The notes: a model not told the origin generated them from the sequence alone. Counted from the stretch's first letter, positions 1 through 9,435 are shown. The stretch is DNA of 64,000 nucleotides from Bacillus thuringiensis (GCF_001182785.1 NZ_CP012099.1:1300501-1364500), one strand, 5' to 3'. Made by a program: numbers and translations.

Positions 1-1
1 A

Positions 2-865
2 GTACCATACAGAATAATAGCTAATAAGAAAAGAGATGTAATCTCATTCATATATTGTAGTGTGATTACCCTTATGATCATTCTATTATTTGTTGCAGTT
101 GGTATTGCTGCAAGTGTGAAAGTATGGCCATATAATATGAGTTTTACATTTGAGCATTTTAATTTTTCAAGTTTAACAGGAGATGGACTTGAAGCATTTA
201 CAAATAGCGTAATTGTTTCAGCAGTTACAGCAGTTATCGGGGCGATTTTAACATTTGTATTCGCATATGCAATTGAGAAAATAGACCAGCTACAATTTTT
301 CAGAAAAACAGGTTACTTTTTCTCTATAGTGCCGTTAGCGATACCAGGTTTAGTACTCGGATTAGGATATGTCTTTTTCTTTAGTCAACCAACGATTCAA
401 ATTCTTGGACTATCAGTAACGAATCCGTTTCATTCTTTATACGGAACAATTGCTGTATTAGTACTAGTAAATATCATTCATTTTTATTCTGTAACATTTG
501 TTACGGCAACGACTGCCTTAAAGAAATTAGACCGAGAGTTTGAGCTTGTTTCGCAGTCGATGGGTATTCCGTTTTATAAAACATTCTTCCGAGTAACAGT
601 ACCAATGTGTTTACCAGCAATTTTAGAAATGGTAATGTACTACTTCGTAAATTCAATGGTAACTGTATCGGCAGTTGTGTTCCTATATGCAGCTGATTTT
701 AAACTAGCTGCCGTATCAATCGTAAATATGGATGATGCAGGAAATGTAGCGCCAGCAGCTGCAATGAGTGTACTTATTGTTGTTACAAATATTGTAGTGA
801 GAGTTGTATATGAATGGGGAACGAAAGCACTTCGTAACCGAACTTCACAATGGCAAAAAAGATAA
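2..865 (+). CDS. 2-aminoethylphosphonate ABC transporter permease (3' part)
   Basis: Membrane permease of an ABC importer, PhnV-like. The frame is open from base 2, so the gene starts upstream of the window and the ATG/GTG codons near 62-74 are internal. Several hydrophobic segments are visible, and an EAA-type loop (FELVSQSMGIPFYKTFFRV) marks the contact site for the ATPase subunit. The phosphonate substrate is inferred from context: phnX and phnW follow within 25 bp and degrade 2-aminoethylphosphonate. The ATPase and binding-protein genes are presumably just upstream. Family assignment is strong, the substrate is inferred. Confidence 0.85.
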   Translation, partial: VPYRIIANKKRDVISFIYCSVITLMIILLFVAVGIAASVKVWPYNMSFTFEHFNFSSLTGDGLEAFTNSVIVSAVTAVIGAILTFVFAYAIEKIDQLQFFRKTGYFFSIVPLAIPGLVLGLGYVFFFSQPTIQILGLSVTNPFHSLYGTIAVLVLVNIIHFYSVTFVTATTALKKLDREFELVSQSMGIPFYKTFFRVTVPMCLPAILEMVMYYFVNSMVTVSAVVFLYAADFKLAAVSIVNMDDAGNVAPAAAMSVLIVVTNIVVRVVYEWGTKALRNRTSQWQKR

Positions 866-886
866 GTAAGAAGGGTGATGGACAGA

Positions 887-1681
887 ATGAAAATTGAAGC
901 AGTTATTTTTGATTGGGCAGGTACGACGGTTGATTACGGATGTTTTGCACCACTAGAAGTATTCATGAAGATTTTTCATAAACGCGGCGTTGAAATTACA
1001 GCAGAAGAAGCACGTAAGCCAATGGGATTATTAAAAATAGATCATGTAAGGGCACTAACAGAAATGCCTCGTATTGCGGATGAGTGGAAGCGTGTCTTCG
1101 GTCAATTACCAACAGAAGCAGACATTCATGAGATGTATGAAGAGTTTGAAGAAATTCTCTTTTCTATTTTGCCAAATTATGCCACGCCGATTAATGGGGT
1201 AAAAGAAGTAATCGCTTCTTTACGTGAGAGAGGCATTAAAATCGGTTCAACAACTGGTTATACGAGAGAAATGATGGATATTGTAGCAAAGGAAGCAGCG
1301 TTACAAGGATATAAACCTGATTTTCTTGTTACGCCAGATGATGTTCCAGCAGGCCGCCCATACCCATGGATGTGCTATAAAAATGCAATGGAACTTGGTG
1401 TGTATCCGATGAACCATATGATAAAAGTAGGGGACACAGTATCAGATATGAAAGAAGGTAGAAATGCTGGAATGTGGACAGTTGGTGTAATTCTTGGAAG
1501 TAGTGAGCTCGGTTTAACGGAAGAGGAAGTGGAGAGTATGGATTCGGTAGAGCTTCGTGAAAAAATAGAAATAGTTCGTAATCGGTTTGTTGAAAATGGG
1601 GCTCATTTTACGATTGAAACGATGCAGGAGCTCGAAAACGTAATGGAACATATCGAGAAACAAGAACTTATTATTTCATAA
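887..1681 (+). CDS. phnX: Phosphonoacetaldehyde hydrolase (phosphonatase)
   Basis: HAD-superfamily enzyme that splits phosphonoacetaldehyde into acetaldehyde and phosphate, the second step of 2-aminoethylphosphonate degradation. The nucleophile motif FDWAGTTVDYG sits near residue 8. The cap-domain lysine that forms the Schiff base is in GLLKIDH. The C-terminal acidic motif VGDTVSDMKEG is intact. I chose ATG 887 (264 aa, the usual family length and N-terminus) because the ribosome site AAGAAGGG ends 11 bases upstream; GTG 875 and ATG 878 lie inside or against it. It sits 21 bp after the permease and 15 bp before phnW, so it is cotranscribed. Confidence 0.95.
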   Translation: MKIEAVIFDWAGTTVDYGCFAPLEVFMKIFHKRGVEITAEEARKPMGLLKIDHVRALTEMPRIADEWKRVFGQLPTEADIHEMYEEFEEILFSILPNYATPINGVKEVIASLRERGIKIGSTTGYTREMMDIVAKEAALQGYKPDFLVTPDDVPAGRPYPWMCYKNAMELGVYPMNHMIKVGDTVSDMKEGRNAGMWTVGVILGSSELGLTEEEVESMDSVELREKIEIVRNRFVENGAHFTIETMQELENVMEHIEKQELIIS

Positions 1682-1696
1682 AAGGGGTACGGGATC

Positions 1697-2794
1697 ATGA
1701 ATGAAAATCACTACTTATTATTAACACCAGGACCATTAACGACAACAAAATCAGTAAAAGAAGTTATGCTATACGATTGGTGTACGTGGGATGTTGAATA
1801 TAATACGATGGTGCAAGAAGTAAGAGCTAAACTTGTATCGCTAGCGACGAAGGAAGAAGAGAAATATACAACAGTGTTAATGCAAGGAAGCGGTACGTTT
1901 TCAGTTGAAGCAGTAATTGGTTCTGTTATTAAGGAAAATGGGAAGCTTCTCGTTTGTACAAATGGTGCGTACGGTAAGCGCATTGTACAAATGGCAGAGA
2001 TGTTACAGATTGATGTAGTGGTCAGTCAAACAGAAGAGTGGGAACCTACTAATATTGTAGAAGTAGAAAAGTTATTGGAAGAAGATAAAGAGATTACACA
2101 TATTGCAGTTGTTCACTGTGAAACAACGACAGGCATTATAAATCCAATTGTAGATGTATGTAAATTAGGAAAGCAGTATGGAAAGGTTACAATTGTTGAT
2201 GCGATGAGTAGTTTCGGCGGGATTGAAATAGACATTGCTGATTTACAAATTGATTTTTTAATTAGTAGTGCGAATAAGTGTATTCAAGGGGTTCCTGGAT
2301 TCGGATTTGTAATCGCAAAACGTGATGAATTATTGAAGTGTAAAGGGCAAGGACGCTCTTTATCTCTTGATTTATATGATCAATGGGAAACGATGGAAAA
2401 ACAAAATGGGAAATGGCGTTTTACTTCACCTACACATGTTGTACATGCTTTTTATCAAGCACTACTTGAACTAGAAAAAGAGGGTGGAGTAAGAGCGCGT
2501 TACAATCGATATTACAACAATCAAAAACTACTAGTGAATAGAATGGGAGAAATCGGATTTAAGGCACTAGTAGATGAGAAATATCAATCTCCTATTATTA
2601 CATCTTTTATTTATCCAAAAGAGGAGTTCGAGTTTCAACAGTTATATAACGAATTAAAGCGTTATGGATTTGTTATTTACCCTGGTAAAATTTCGAAAGT
2701 AGATACGTTCCGCATTGGAAATATCGGTGATGTACATGAAGAAGATATTAATCGCTTAGTTGATAGTATTGCTAAAGGAGCTGTTATTGGATGA
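1697..2794 (+). CDS. phnW: 2-aminoethylphosphonate--pyruvate transaminase
   Basis: PLP-dependent aminotransferase that converts 2-aminoethylphosphonate and pyruvate to phosphonoacetaldehyde and alanine, supplying PhnX. The N-terminal [14 protein letters not shown] and the internal [15 protein letters not shown], which carries the PLP-binding lysine, are typical of the PhnW class V aminotransferases. At 365 aa it has the normal family length. Its stop overlaps the start of the next gene by 4 bp (ATGA), a sign of translational coupling. Confidence 0.95.
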   Translation: MNENHYLLLTPGPLTTTKSVKEVMLYDWCTWDVEYNTMVQEVRAKLVSLATKEEEKYTTVLMQGSGTFSVEAVIGSVIKENGKLLVCTNGAYGKRIVQMAEMLQIDVVVSQTEEWEPTNIVEVEKLLEEDKEITHIAVVHCETTTGIINPIVDVCKLGKQYGKVTIVDAMSSFGGIEIDIADLQIDFLISSANKCIQGVPGFGFVIAKRDELLKCKGQGRSLSLDLYDQWETMEKQNGKWRFTSPTHVVHAFYQALLELEKEGGVRARYNRYYNNQKLLVNRMGEIGFKALVDEKYQSPIITSFIYPKEEFEFQQLYNELKRYGFVIYPGKISKVDTFRIGNIGDVHEEDINRLVDSIAKGAVIG

Positions 2795-3975
2795 AAGTAT
2801 TTTGCTTAGGTGGAGCAGGTAAAATTTGTCGTGAAGCTATTTTGGATTTAGTTCAATTTTCATCTTTTGAGACGATTACAGTAGCTGATTTTAACGAGGA
2901 AGAGGGCCGTAAAGTAGTAGAATGGCTCAATGATCCTCGTGTTGATTTTGTAAAAGTAGATGTAACGAATCACGAGGATACGGTTGCAAAAATGAAAGAT
3001 TATGACATTGTAATGGACGGTACGACGATAAATCTAAACGGTTTGTCGACCCGCTGTATTGCAGAAGCAGGCTGTCACGGTGTGAACTTAAATGGATTTG
3101 GTGAAGAAAATGAATCGCATGCTATATTTGTTCAAAATGAAAAAACATTTTTACCTGGATTTGGCATGACGCCAGGTGTAACGCAAATGATGGCAATGCA
3201 TGCAGCAAATCAACTGGATACTGTAGAGTCCGTCCGTGTAAGTCATGGTTCGTATCGTCCGATTGCTTTTTCTGCATCAATTACAGAGACAACGACATAT
3301 GAATATGATCCACATTTACCATCGCGTACAGTGTATGAAGATGGTGAATTTAAGCAAGTACTTCCGTTTGCGCGTCCGAGAGAAATAGAATTGCCAGCGC
3401 CTTATGGTAAGGCAACGCAGTATATCATTCCGCATTCTGAAACGATTACGTTAGCAAAGGCATTAGAAAATAAAGGTGTTAAACTGATAGAGACGAGAGG
3501 AACTTGGCCGAAGCAAAATATGCAACTTGTACGTGCTTTATATGATTACGGCATATTGCGTAATGATCAGATTGAAATAAACGGGAAAGAAATAGGCATT
3601 ATGGATTGTATTTCGCAGTATTTATTGCAATCGAAAGAAGGACAAGAAACAGAGCTTTATGGTTATGCACTTCATGTAGAAGTAATAGGTATGAAAAATA
3701 ATGAGAAGCAAAGACATGTGTTATATCATACACACCCGTTATCTGATGGTTCTGTTGTAGGATGGGAAAAATTAAGAGCGTATACGAGAAACGTCGGTAT
3801 TCCATTTGGGATTGCTGCAGAGTTAATTGCAAATGGAAATGTAAATAGGGTGGGTGTTGTTACGCCGGAAGAAGCTTTTGAAAATCCACAATTGATTTTT
3901 GATGAGCTAGCAAAGCGCGGTATTCATATTCATGAAGAAGTTTTCACTTACAAAGAAAAGTATAACTTTGTATAA
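2791..3975 (+). CDS. Saccharopine dehydrogenase-like oxidoreductase of the phn operon
   Basis: A 394-aa protein with an N-terminal dinucleotide-binding fold ([20 protein letters not shown], then an acidic residue after the second strand in [11 protein letters not shown]), typical of saccharopine/homospermidine dehydrogenase-like proteins. It overlaps phnW by 4 bp and so is part of the phosphonate operon, but the pathway as usually described does not need a second oxidoreductase. It may handle an aldehyde, amine or imine by-product, or a different phosphonate; that is inference. No frameshift or missing region is visible. Confidence 0.75.
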   Translation: MKVFCLGGAGKICREAILDLVQFSSFETITVADFNEEEGRKVVEWLNDPRVDFVKVDVTNHEDTVAKMKDYDIVMDGTTINLNGLSTRCIAEAGCHGVNLNGFGEENESHAIFVQNEKTFLPGFGMTPGVTQMMAMHAANQLDTVESVRVSHGSYRPIAFSASITETTTYEYDPHLPSRTVYEDGEFKQVLPFARPREIELPAPYGKATQYIIPHSETITLAKALENKGVKLIETRGTWPKQNMQLVRALYDYGILRNDQIEINGKEIGIMDCISQYLLQSKEGQETELYGYALHVEVIGMKNNEKQRHVLYHTHPLSDGSVVGWEKLRAYTRNVGIPFGIAAELIANGNVNRVGVVTPEEAFENPQLIFDELAKRGIHIHEEVFTYKEKYNFV

Positions 3976-4011
3976 GTAAGTTTATGAGGGAGATATAAAT
4001 GAGGTGAAGCT

Positions 4012-4794
4012 ATGTCTGTAGTAGGAGAAGAAAGAAAGCGAACCATTCTTGAAAAGGTAGAATTTAAAGGGAAAGTAAAGGTTTCAGAATTAGCGAGAGA
4101 ATTTGCTGTATCAACAGAAACGATTCGTCGATATTTAGAAGAATTAGATCGTGAAAAGAAGCTGAAGAAAGTGTATGGTGGAGCTGTTCAACTTCCAGGC
4201 GCTGGGATAGAGGCACCAATGTTAGAAAGAGAAATGCTACATATAGAAGAGAAGAAAAGAATTGGTTATAAAGCAGCGACATTTGTAGAAGATGGTGATG
4301 TCATTGCAATTGATGATGGAAGTACACCGCTTCAAATGGTTCCATATCTTGTTCATCGTAAAAACTTAACGATTGTAACGAGTTCATTTCCGGTCGCAAC
4401 ACAATTAATTTCTTCTATTAATAAAAAGATGTTTCATGGTGAAGTTTTATTTATAGGTGGAAAAGTGTCTCCAAAGCATTCGCGTGTATCGGGATCTATT
4501 TCGCAGCAAGTAATACAGCAATTCCATTTTCATAAAGCGTTTGTTTCGATTGATGGGCTATTACCTAGTTTTGGAGTTTCCAGCTTTGAATTAGAGAAAG
4601 CGAAATTGTCAGAGGCGATGATGAAATTAGCTGAGAAGACATATATTTTATGTGATCATACGAAGGTAGGCGTGAAAGGGAATTATCGTATAGCAGCATT
4701 TTCACGTATTCAACATGTAATTTGTGATAAAAAAATGCCATATAGTTTTGAAGAAGAACTTATGAAGCATAATATTCAGTGGACAGTTTGTTAA
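4012..4794 (+). CDS. DeoR-family transcriptional regulator
   Basis: A 260-aa repressor-type protein. Its N-terminal DeoR helix-turn-helix covers about residues 5-60 (EERKRTILEKVEFKGKVKVS, then STETIRRYLEELD), followed by the sugar-phosphate-isomerase-like sensor domain (IAIDDGSTPLQMV, FIGGKVSP, CDHTKVGVKG). GAGGTGA lies 4 bp before the ATG. It follows the phosphonate genes by 36 bp and ends at a terminator, so it is probably the last gene of that operon and may control it in response to a phosphorylated intermediate; that role is inferred. Confidence 0.85.
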   Translation: MSVVGEERKRTILEKVEFKGKVKVSELAREFAVSTETIRRYLEELDREKKLKKVYGGAVQLPGAGIEAPMLEREMLHIEEKKRIGYKAATFVEDGDVIAIDDGSTPLQMVPYLVHRKNLTIVTSSFPVATQLISSINKKMFHGEVLFIGGKVSPKHSRVSGSISQQVIQQFHFHKAFVSIDGLLPSFGVSSFELEKAKLSEAMMKLAEKTYILCDHTKVGVKGNYRIAAFSRIQHVICDKKMPYSFEEELMKHNIQWTVC

Positions 4795-4813
4795 ATAAAG
4801 TGAAAGTACCTAA

Positions 4814-4846
4814 ACTCCCGCCTAATTTTTAGGAGGGAGTTTTATT
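4814..4846 (+). terminator. Rho-independent terminator of the phn operon
   Basis: A stem ACTCCCGCCT/AGGAGGGAGT with a 7-nt loop is followed by TTTATTGT, 20 bp after the DeoR stop. Confidence 0.8.
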
Positions 4847-4963
4847 GTCTACAAATCGTAAAATAAAAGATTTGCATTTATGCAAAAAGTGGACACATTT
4901 TCTCATCTCTTTCATATAATTTACCAATACAAAAAAAGTTGGTCGAAGGAAAGAAGGGAGAAC

Positions 4964-5083
4964 ATGTCAGAACGAATATATAATAAACTTGTATTGTACG
5001 CGAATATTTTGCAAAAAATTGGTGTCATCAATGAGAAGGAAAAAAGTGAAATTCTTCATACGATAGGTAAAAAAGCCCTTTGA
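4964..5083 (+). CDS. Small hypothetical protein (39 aa)
   Basis: A charged 39-residue, probably helical protein beginning MSERIYNKL. I do not recognise its family. The start is supported by AGAAGGGAG 4-5 bp upstream. An upstream in-frame ATG at 4880 has no ribosome site. The stop codon lies inside the loop of a terminator hairpin, and the gene stands alone between the phn operon and ilsA. Confidence 0.6.
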   Translation: MSERIYNKLVLYANILQKIGVINEKEKSEILHTIGKKAL

Positions 5084-5097
5084 ATAAAGGGCTTTTT
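5071..5097 (+). terminator. Terminator of the 39-aa gene
   Basis: AAAAGCCCTTT-GAAT-AAAGGGCTTTTT: an 11-bp stem ending in a T-run, with the stop codon of the small gene in its loop. Confidence 0.8.
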
Positions 5098-5139
5098 ATT
5101 TTTTATCTTTAAAAATATAAATTTAATGTAATATTCTCA

Positions 5140-5200
5140 TTGACAATGATAATGATATTCATTATCATTTATTTGTGAGTAATTGATATTCATTATCAAT
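5140..5200 (+). promoter_or_regulatory. Sigma-A promoter covered by Fur boxes (ilsA)
   Basis: TTGACA (5140-5145), 17 bp, TATCAT (5163-5168). The spacer and -10 are covered by GATAATGATATTCATTATC (5148-5166), one mismatch from the classic 19-bp Fur box. A second dyad, ATTGATATTCATTATCAAT, lies at 5182-5200 in the leader. This layout predicts tight iron repression by Fur. Confidence 0.85.
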
Positions 5201-5233
5201 TATAAAAAATTATATATGATAGGGGATATTATT

Positions 5234-7516
5234 TTGAAAAAAAATTATATGAAGGCGCTAGTAGTAGCCACAACATTAGCAATTCCATTTGCTACGTATT
5301 CTACTCCAGCATTAGCGGCATTAAAAGTTGAAGCAAATCAATCGGTAGCAGCAGCGAGTGATCGCACGTATGATACTGAAATTAAAATATATAAGGACCA
5401 AAAAGACGAGCCATCTATGGTTTCTCAATATATAAAAGATCCTAAAGTAACGATTGCAGCTGGCAAAAAAATTGTCACTGTAACAATGCAAGATAGCGAT
5501 TATTTTCAATATCTTAGAATAGAAGATAGAAACCAGCCTGGTGTATTTCATGATGTGAAGGTTTTATCAGAAGATAAGAGGAAGAACGGAACGAAAGTAG
5601 TCCAATTTGAAATTGGCGAGTTTGAGAAGAAGCACAATATGCAAATGCATATACTTATTCCGGCTATTGGATATGATCACAAATATCAAGTTCAATTTGA
5701 AATTAAAGATCCAACTGTAGGTAACAAAGAAACAGAGAAACCAGATGATAACTCTAATTCAGGCAATACGGAAACGGATAATCCAGTTGATAATCAAAAT
5801 ATGATAACAGATAACAAATTAAGAGAACTTGTTAATAAAAAAGTATTTAATAGAAAAGATTTAAATACACCAATTACGAAAGAAGAGTTATTACAAGTAA
5901 AGGATTTATTTTTAAATACAAATGAGATACTTGATTATAGTGCATTAAAATATATGCCAAATTTAAAATCTTTAACAGTTGCGAATGCGAAGATAAAAGA
6001 CCCGTCGTTCTTTGCGAACTTAAAGCAATTAAATCATTTAGCTTTGCGTGGTAATGAATTTGCAGATGTAACGCCACTTGTTAAGATGGATAATTTAGAA
6101 TCTCTTGATTTAAGTAATAATAAAATTACAAATGTTGCACCACTAACTGAAATGAAAAATGTAAAAAGTTTATATCTATCAGGCAACCAAATAGAAGATG
6201 TAACAGCATTAGCGAAAATGGAACAACTAGATTACTTGAATTTAGCAAATAATAAAATTACGAACGTTGCTCCATTAAGCGCTTTGAAAAATGTAACATA
6301 CTTAACTTTAGCAGGTAATCAAATTGAAGATATTAAACCGTTATATTCATTACCTTTAACAGACTTAGTAGTAACACGTAATAAAGTTAAAGATTTATCC
6401 GGCATTGAGCAAATGAAGCAATTAGAAGAATTGTGGATCGGGAAAAATGAAATAAAAGATGTTACTCCTCTAAGTAAGATGACACAGTTAAAACAATTAC
6501 ACTTACCTAACAATGAGTTAAAGGATATTACGCCACTATCAAGTCTAGTAAACTTACAAAAACTTGATTTAGAAGCGAATTATATTTCAGACTTATCACC
6601 CGTCAGCAATTTGAAAAAATTAGTATTTCTAAGTTTTGTTGCAAATGAAATCCGTGATGTCCGACCAGTTATAGAACTAAGTAAGACGGCTTATATTAAT
6701 GTCCAAAATCAAAAAGTATTTTTAGAGGAAACAGAAGTAAATAAAGAAGTAAAAGTACCTATATATGAAAAAGATGGTGAGGTTTCTACGAAAATCCGTC
6801 TGAAGAGCGATAATGGTACGTATAGTAATGGTGTAGTGAAATGGAGTACATCAGGTGAGAAAGTATATGAATTTGGTGTGAAAGATCCATTTGCGGATAC
6901 AGGAATCTTCTTTACAGGGTCTGTTATTCAAAATGTAGTAGAAAGTAAAGAAGGTAATACATCTAAAGAAGATGAGAAAACAGAAGTGGTAGAATTTAAA
7001 GATGTACCAAAAGGACATTGGTCAGAAGAAGCAATTAATTACTTAGCGAAAGAAAAATTATTTATAGGCTATGGAAATGGTGAATTTGGATTTGGGGATA
7101 ACATTACTCGTGGACAAGTAGCGCTTCTAATACAAAGGTATTTAAAATTAGAAAATAATCTAGAACCAAAAACGGCATTTACAGATACGAAAGGGAATAT
7201 GTATGAAACGGCTATTGATGCAGTGGTTCAAGCTGGTATTATGACAGGGTATGGAAATGATATATTCCGTCCAGATGGAGTATTAACTCGATATGAAATG
7301 TCAGTGGTACTACAAAGAGTATTTCAGTTAAAAGAAAATGAAAATAGTGCAGAGAATTTTAAAGATATACCAAATGGTCATTGGGCGAAAGGATATGTGA
7401 AAGCTTTAGTAGATAATAAAATATCAAAAGGTGACGGAGAAGGGAATTTTTTAGGAGATAATTTCGTAACACGTGAACAATATGCACAGTTTTTATATAA
7501 TGCAATAAAGAAATAA
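5234..7516 (+). CDS. ilsA: Iron-regulated leucine-rich surface protein IlsA
   Basis: Surface protein that takes haem and ferritin iron from the host. From TTG 5234, 8 bp after AGGGGAT, it is 760 aa, the known IlsA length. Order: signal peptide about 1-28 (ending TPALA); NEAT domain about 35-160 with the haem-contact motif YDHKY; a spacer; leucine-rich repeats about 195-510 (repeated LxxLxLxxNxIxDVxPL units); then three SLH modules from about 585 to the end (FKDVPKGHW, TGYGNDIFRPDG, FKDIPNGHW) that anchor it to cell-wall polysaccharide. An upstream in-frame start at 5183 would lie inside a Fur box and is rejected. The stop codon is part of the ATAAA duplication of a bcr1 repeat. Confidence 0.93.
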   Translation: MKKNYMKALVVATTLAIPFATYSTPALAALKVEANQSVAAASDRTYDTEIKIYKDQKDEPSMVSQYIKDPKVTIAAGKKIVTVTMQDSDYFQYLRIEDRNQPGVFHDVKVLSEDKRKNGTKVVQFEIGEFEKKHNMQMHILIPAIGYDHKYQVQFEIKDPTVGNKETEKPDDNSNSGNTETDNPVDNQNMITDNKLRELVNKKVFNRKDLNTPITKEELLQVKDLFLNTNEILDYSALKYMPNLKSLTVANAKIKDPSFFANLKQLNHLALRGNEFADVTPLVKMDNLESLDLSNNKITNVAPLTEMKNVKSLYLSGNQIEDVTALAKMEQLDYLNLANNKITNVAPLSALKNVTYLTLAGNQIEDIKPLYSLPLTDLVVTRNKVKDLSGIEQMKQLEELWIGKNEIKDVTPLSKMTQLKQLHLPNNELKDITPLSSLVNLQKLDLEANYISDLSPVSNLKKLVFLSFVANEIRDVRPVIELSKTAYINVQNQKVFLEETEVNKEVKVPIYEKDGEVSTKIRLKSDNGTYSNGVVKWSTSGEKVYEFGVKDPFADTGIFFTGSVIQNVVESKEGNTSKEDEKTEVVEFKDVPKGHWSEEAINYLAKEKLFIGYGNGEFGFGDNITRGQVALLIQRYLKLENNLEPKTAFTDTKGNMYETAIDAVVQAGIMTGYGNDIFRPDGVLTRYEMSVVLQRVFQLKENENSAENFKDIPNGHWAKGYVKALVDNKISKGDGEGNFLGDNFVTREQYAQFLYNAIKK

Positions 7517-7657
7517 AGTGAAACTTTAATCAGTGGGGGTTTTGTTCATCCCCCCCACCAAACGGGATTTTACGGGCAGCCCGACCCCGACCTAACTTCT
7601 TTGCGTTCGCTGAATTTTGAGGTGGGGGTCTTACTGCCCGGCAAATAGCGGGATAAA
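7513..7657 (+). repeat. bcr1-type repeat, copy A (about 135 bp plus duplication)
   Basis: The element begins GTGAAACTTTAATCAGTGGG (7518) and ends GCAAATAGCGGG (7652), with ATAAA directly repeated on both sides (7513-7517, 7653-7657). Ends and duplication fit the B. cereus-group bcr1 element, described as about 155 bp with TTTAT duplications. Internal GGTGGGGG/CCCCCCACC segments can pair. The left duplication contains the ilsA stop codon. Confidence 0.85.
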
Positions 7658-7666
7658 AAATGAGGA

Positions 7667-7706
7667 AAATGCGCTATTCTTTAAGTAAAGAATAGCGCAT
7701 TTTTTA
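7667..7706 (+). terminator. Strong terminator downstream of ilsA
   Basis: A near-perfect stem of about 17 bp around ATGCGCTATTCTTTA and its complement, ending in TTTTTT; the A-rich left flank would let it work on both strands. Confidence 0.85.
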
Positions 7707-7784
7707 TGTACAAAATGAAATAGGCAATAGACAGGAGTATAGACATATGAATAGCCTATTTTAAAGAAGAACCGCGAAACTATA

Positions 7785-7813
7785 TTGACAAAAAAGCGTT
7801 CTCATGTGATAAT
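7785..7813 (+). promoter_or_regulatory. Promoter of the MtnB-like gene
   Basis: TTGACA, 17 bp, GATAAT: one mismatch to consensus overall. It lies about 90 bp before the start codon at 7904. Confidence 0.65.
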
Positions 7814-7903
7814 TCAATTAAATTTTTAGAATAATCAAAAAATATTCCTTTTTACATAGAAAGGATTCGAACCTTATATGAATATTATGCCGGGGGTGAC
7901 GAA

Positions 7904-8533
7904 ATGTTATTTTTTCTGAAGAAATGGAATGAATTAAAAGATGTGAAATCTGAATTGGCACTTCGTGATTGGTTTTATGGTACCAAAATTAGTTTATCGC
8001 TATGTACTTCAAAAGAGCCGTTAACATTCTTAGTAAATGTTGAGGGAAGAGATAAAGGGCTATTTTCGGAAGAAGATTTTATTGTCGTAAATTGCATGTG
8101 CGAGTCAGTATTTGAAAATGAAGAAAAACCAGCTGCAGAGTCATTTATGCATGCGGATATTTATAAAAAAAGTAGTGCAGGATGTATTTTACAAGTGCAG
8201 ACTGTAGATAGTCATTTAATATCAGAGTTATATGGAGAAGAAGGAGAAGTAACGTTCGATAAACGCAGTGTGGAGCGTGTTTTCGGAAAAGAAGGTATAA
8301 CAGAAATGACAATTCCAATTGTAGAAGATGAAAAAAAATTCGCTGATTTATTAGAAAGCAATGTTCCAAATTTCATTGAAGGTGGAGGAGTAGTTCTTGT
8401 TCATAATTACGGCATGATTGTGTGGGGGAAAACGCCAGAAGAAGCGAAAAAATGGCTAGAGGGTATAGAATATTTAATGAACTATCATGTAAAGTTATTA
8501 ATGATTAAGGGTGCAAGGAGCTCTGTTATATAA
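7904..8533 (+). CDS. MtnB-like class II aldolase family protein, metal site lost
   Basis: A 209-aa paralogue of methylthioribulose-1-phosphate dehydratase (MtnB, methionine salvage). Colinear family features remain: KKWNELKDVKSELALRDWF at the N-terminus, EPLTFLVNVEGRDKG, AAGCILQ-type core strand, VWGKTPEEAKKWLE. The residues that bind zinc in true MtnB do not: the HxH of the AGCVLHVHT segment is QVQ here, and the NHG histidine is NYG. The glutamate in the AES segment is kept. It is therefore probably not a working dehydratase; a binding or regulatory role is possible. GGGGGTGA lies 5 bp before the ATG. mtn genes also lie near spo0E and kinD in B. subtilis, so the position is conserved. Confidence 0.75.
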   Translation: MLFFLKKWNELKDVKSELALRDWFYGTKISLSLCTSKEPLTFLVNVEGRDKGLFSEEDFIVVNCMCESVFENEEKPAAESFMHADIYKKSSAGCILQVQTVDSHLISELYGEEGEVTFDKRSVERVFGKEGITEMTIPIVEDEKKFADLLESNVPNFIEGGGVVLVHNYGMIVWGKTPEEAKKWLEGIEYLMNYHVKLLMIKGARSSVI

Positions 8534-8569
8534 AAATGTATGTGATATGGCTACAAGCTAATAAATAAA

Positions 8570-8583
8570 TGAAAGCGTTTTAA
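8570..8583. promoter_or_regulatory. Possible CcpA cre site
   Basis: TGAAAGCGTTTTAA matches the cre pattern TGWNANCGNTNWCA except for one base. It lies about 90 bp upstream of the CBS-domain gene. A single site of this kind can occur by chance. Confidence 0.35.
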
Positions 8584-8659
8584 AAATAATTTCACTCATA
8601 AAATATAGGTCTCCTTATTATATATAGATTACATGTTGACATGTAAGGAGGAACATATT

Positions 8660-9283
8660 TTGCGAGTTAAATATCATTTTCTGCCAAAGCAGCAAGTAAC
8701 ATTTTGTAAAATAAATGATTCTGGTGAAGAGGCACTGCAAATGATGAACGAAACGGGATTTCGAGCCATCCCGGTATTAGCAGAAGATGAGAAGAAATTC
8801 ACGGGGATTATTTATAAAGTAGATTTATTAGAAAAAAAATGCAATAGCGGATTAGATCATGTAAGTGCAGGAGATATGCTTGACAATTCCAATGCATTTA
8901 TTTTTGAAAAGGATTCCTTCTTCAGAGCCTTTTATGTAATTCGTCGACTTCCGTTTTTAGCCGTGCTAAATGATTATAATGAATTTGTCGGTATGTTAAC
9001 GCATTCGAATATATTTGATGTTATTGAAGATTCATTTGGTATGCGAACAGGTGGTTACATATTAACAATTGCAACACAAGATTGTAAGGGAACGATTAAA
9101 GAGCTTGGGACATTGTTAAAAGCATATAATATCGGTGGGTTGTTTACACTCGATAACGGTGATCAATATATCCGCCGTGTTATTGTAAATATATCAGATG
9201 AGTTAGATGAAAGAAGATTAAAGCAATTAATCGGAAAAATAGAGAAAAAAGGATTCAGAGTGAGTCATGTAGATTATATTTAA
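8660..9283 (+). CDS. Tandem CBS plus ACT domain protein (CbpA-like)
   Basis: A 207-aa cytosolic protein: CBS motif 1 about 8-65 (GFRAIPVLAEDEKKFTGII), CBS motif 2 about 75-130 (LPFLAVLNDYNEFVGMLTHS), then an ACT-like domain about 140-205 (GYILTIATQDCKGTIKELGT). This order matches Listeria CbpA, a c-di-AMP-binding protein, so ligand sensing of an adenine nucleotide is likely; the ligand here is inferred. TTG 8660 is chosen because AAGGAGG lies 8 bp upstream; the ATG at 8633 precedes that site. It ends at its own terminator and appears monocistronic. Confidence 0.7.
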   Translation: MRVKYHFLPKQQVTFCKINDSGEEALQMMNETGFRAIPVLAEDEKKFTGIIYKVDLLEKKCNSGLDHVSAGDMLDNSNAFIFEKDSFFRAFYVIRRLPFLAVLNDYNEFVGMLTHSNIFDVIEDSFGMRTGGYILTIATQDCKGTIKELGTLLKAYNIGGLFTLDNGDQYIRRVIVNISDELDERRLKQLIGKIEKKGFRVSHVDYI

Positions 9284-9286
9284 GTT

Positions 9287-9327
9287 AAAAAAGTACCTAT
9301 CTGTTATATACAGATAGGTACTTTTTT
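9287..9327. terminator. Bidirectional terminator
   Basis: AAAGTACCTATCTGTA and its exact complement around a short loop, A-run on the left and TTTTTT on the right, directly after the CBS-ACT gene. Confidence 0.85.
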
Positions 9328-9329
9328 GT

Positions 9330-9419
9330 CCCGCTATTTGTGGGCAGTAAGACCCCCGCCTCAAAATTTAGCGAAAGAAATGGGGGCCCGTAAAAGCTCG
9401 ATTGGTGAGGGCTGATTAT
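9330..9419 (-). repeat. bcr1-type repeat, copy B, truncated
   Basis: In inverted orientation: begins CCCGCTATTTGTGGGCAGTA and runs through the TCAAAATTTAGCG and GATTGGTGAGGGCTGATTA segments seen in other copies. The GTGAAACTTTAATC end is missing, and so is the right-hand duplication. Confidence 0.7.
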
Positions 9420-9435
9420 ATGTGAGTAATGAACT

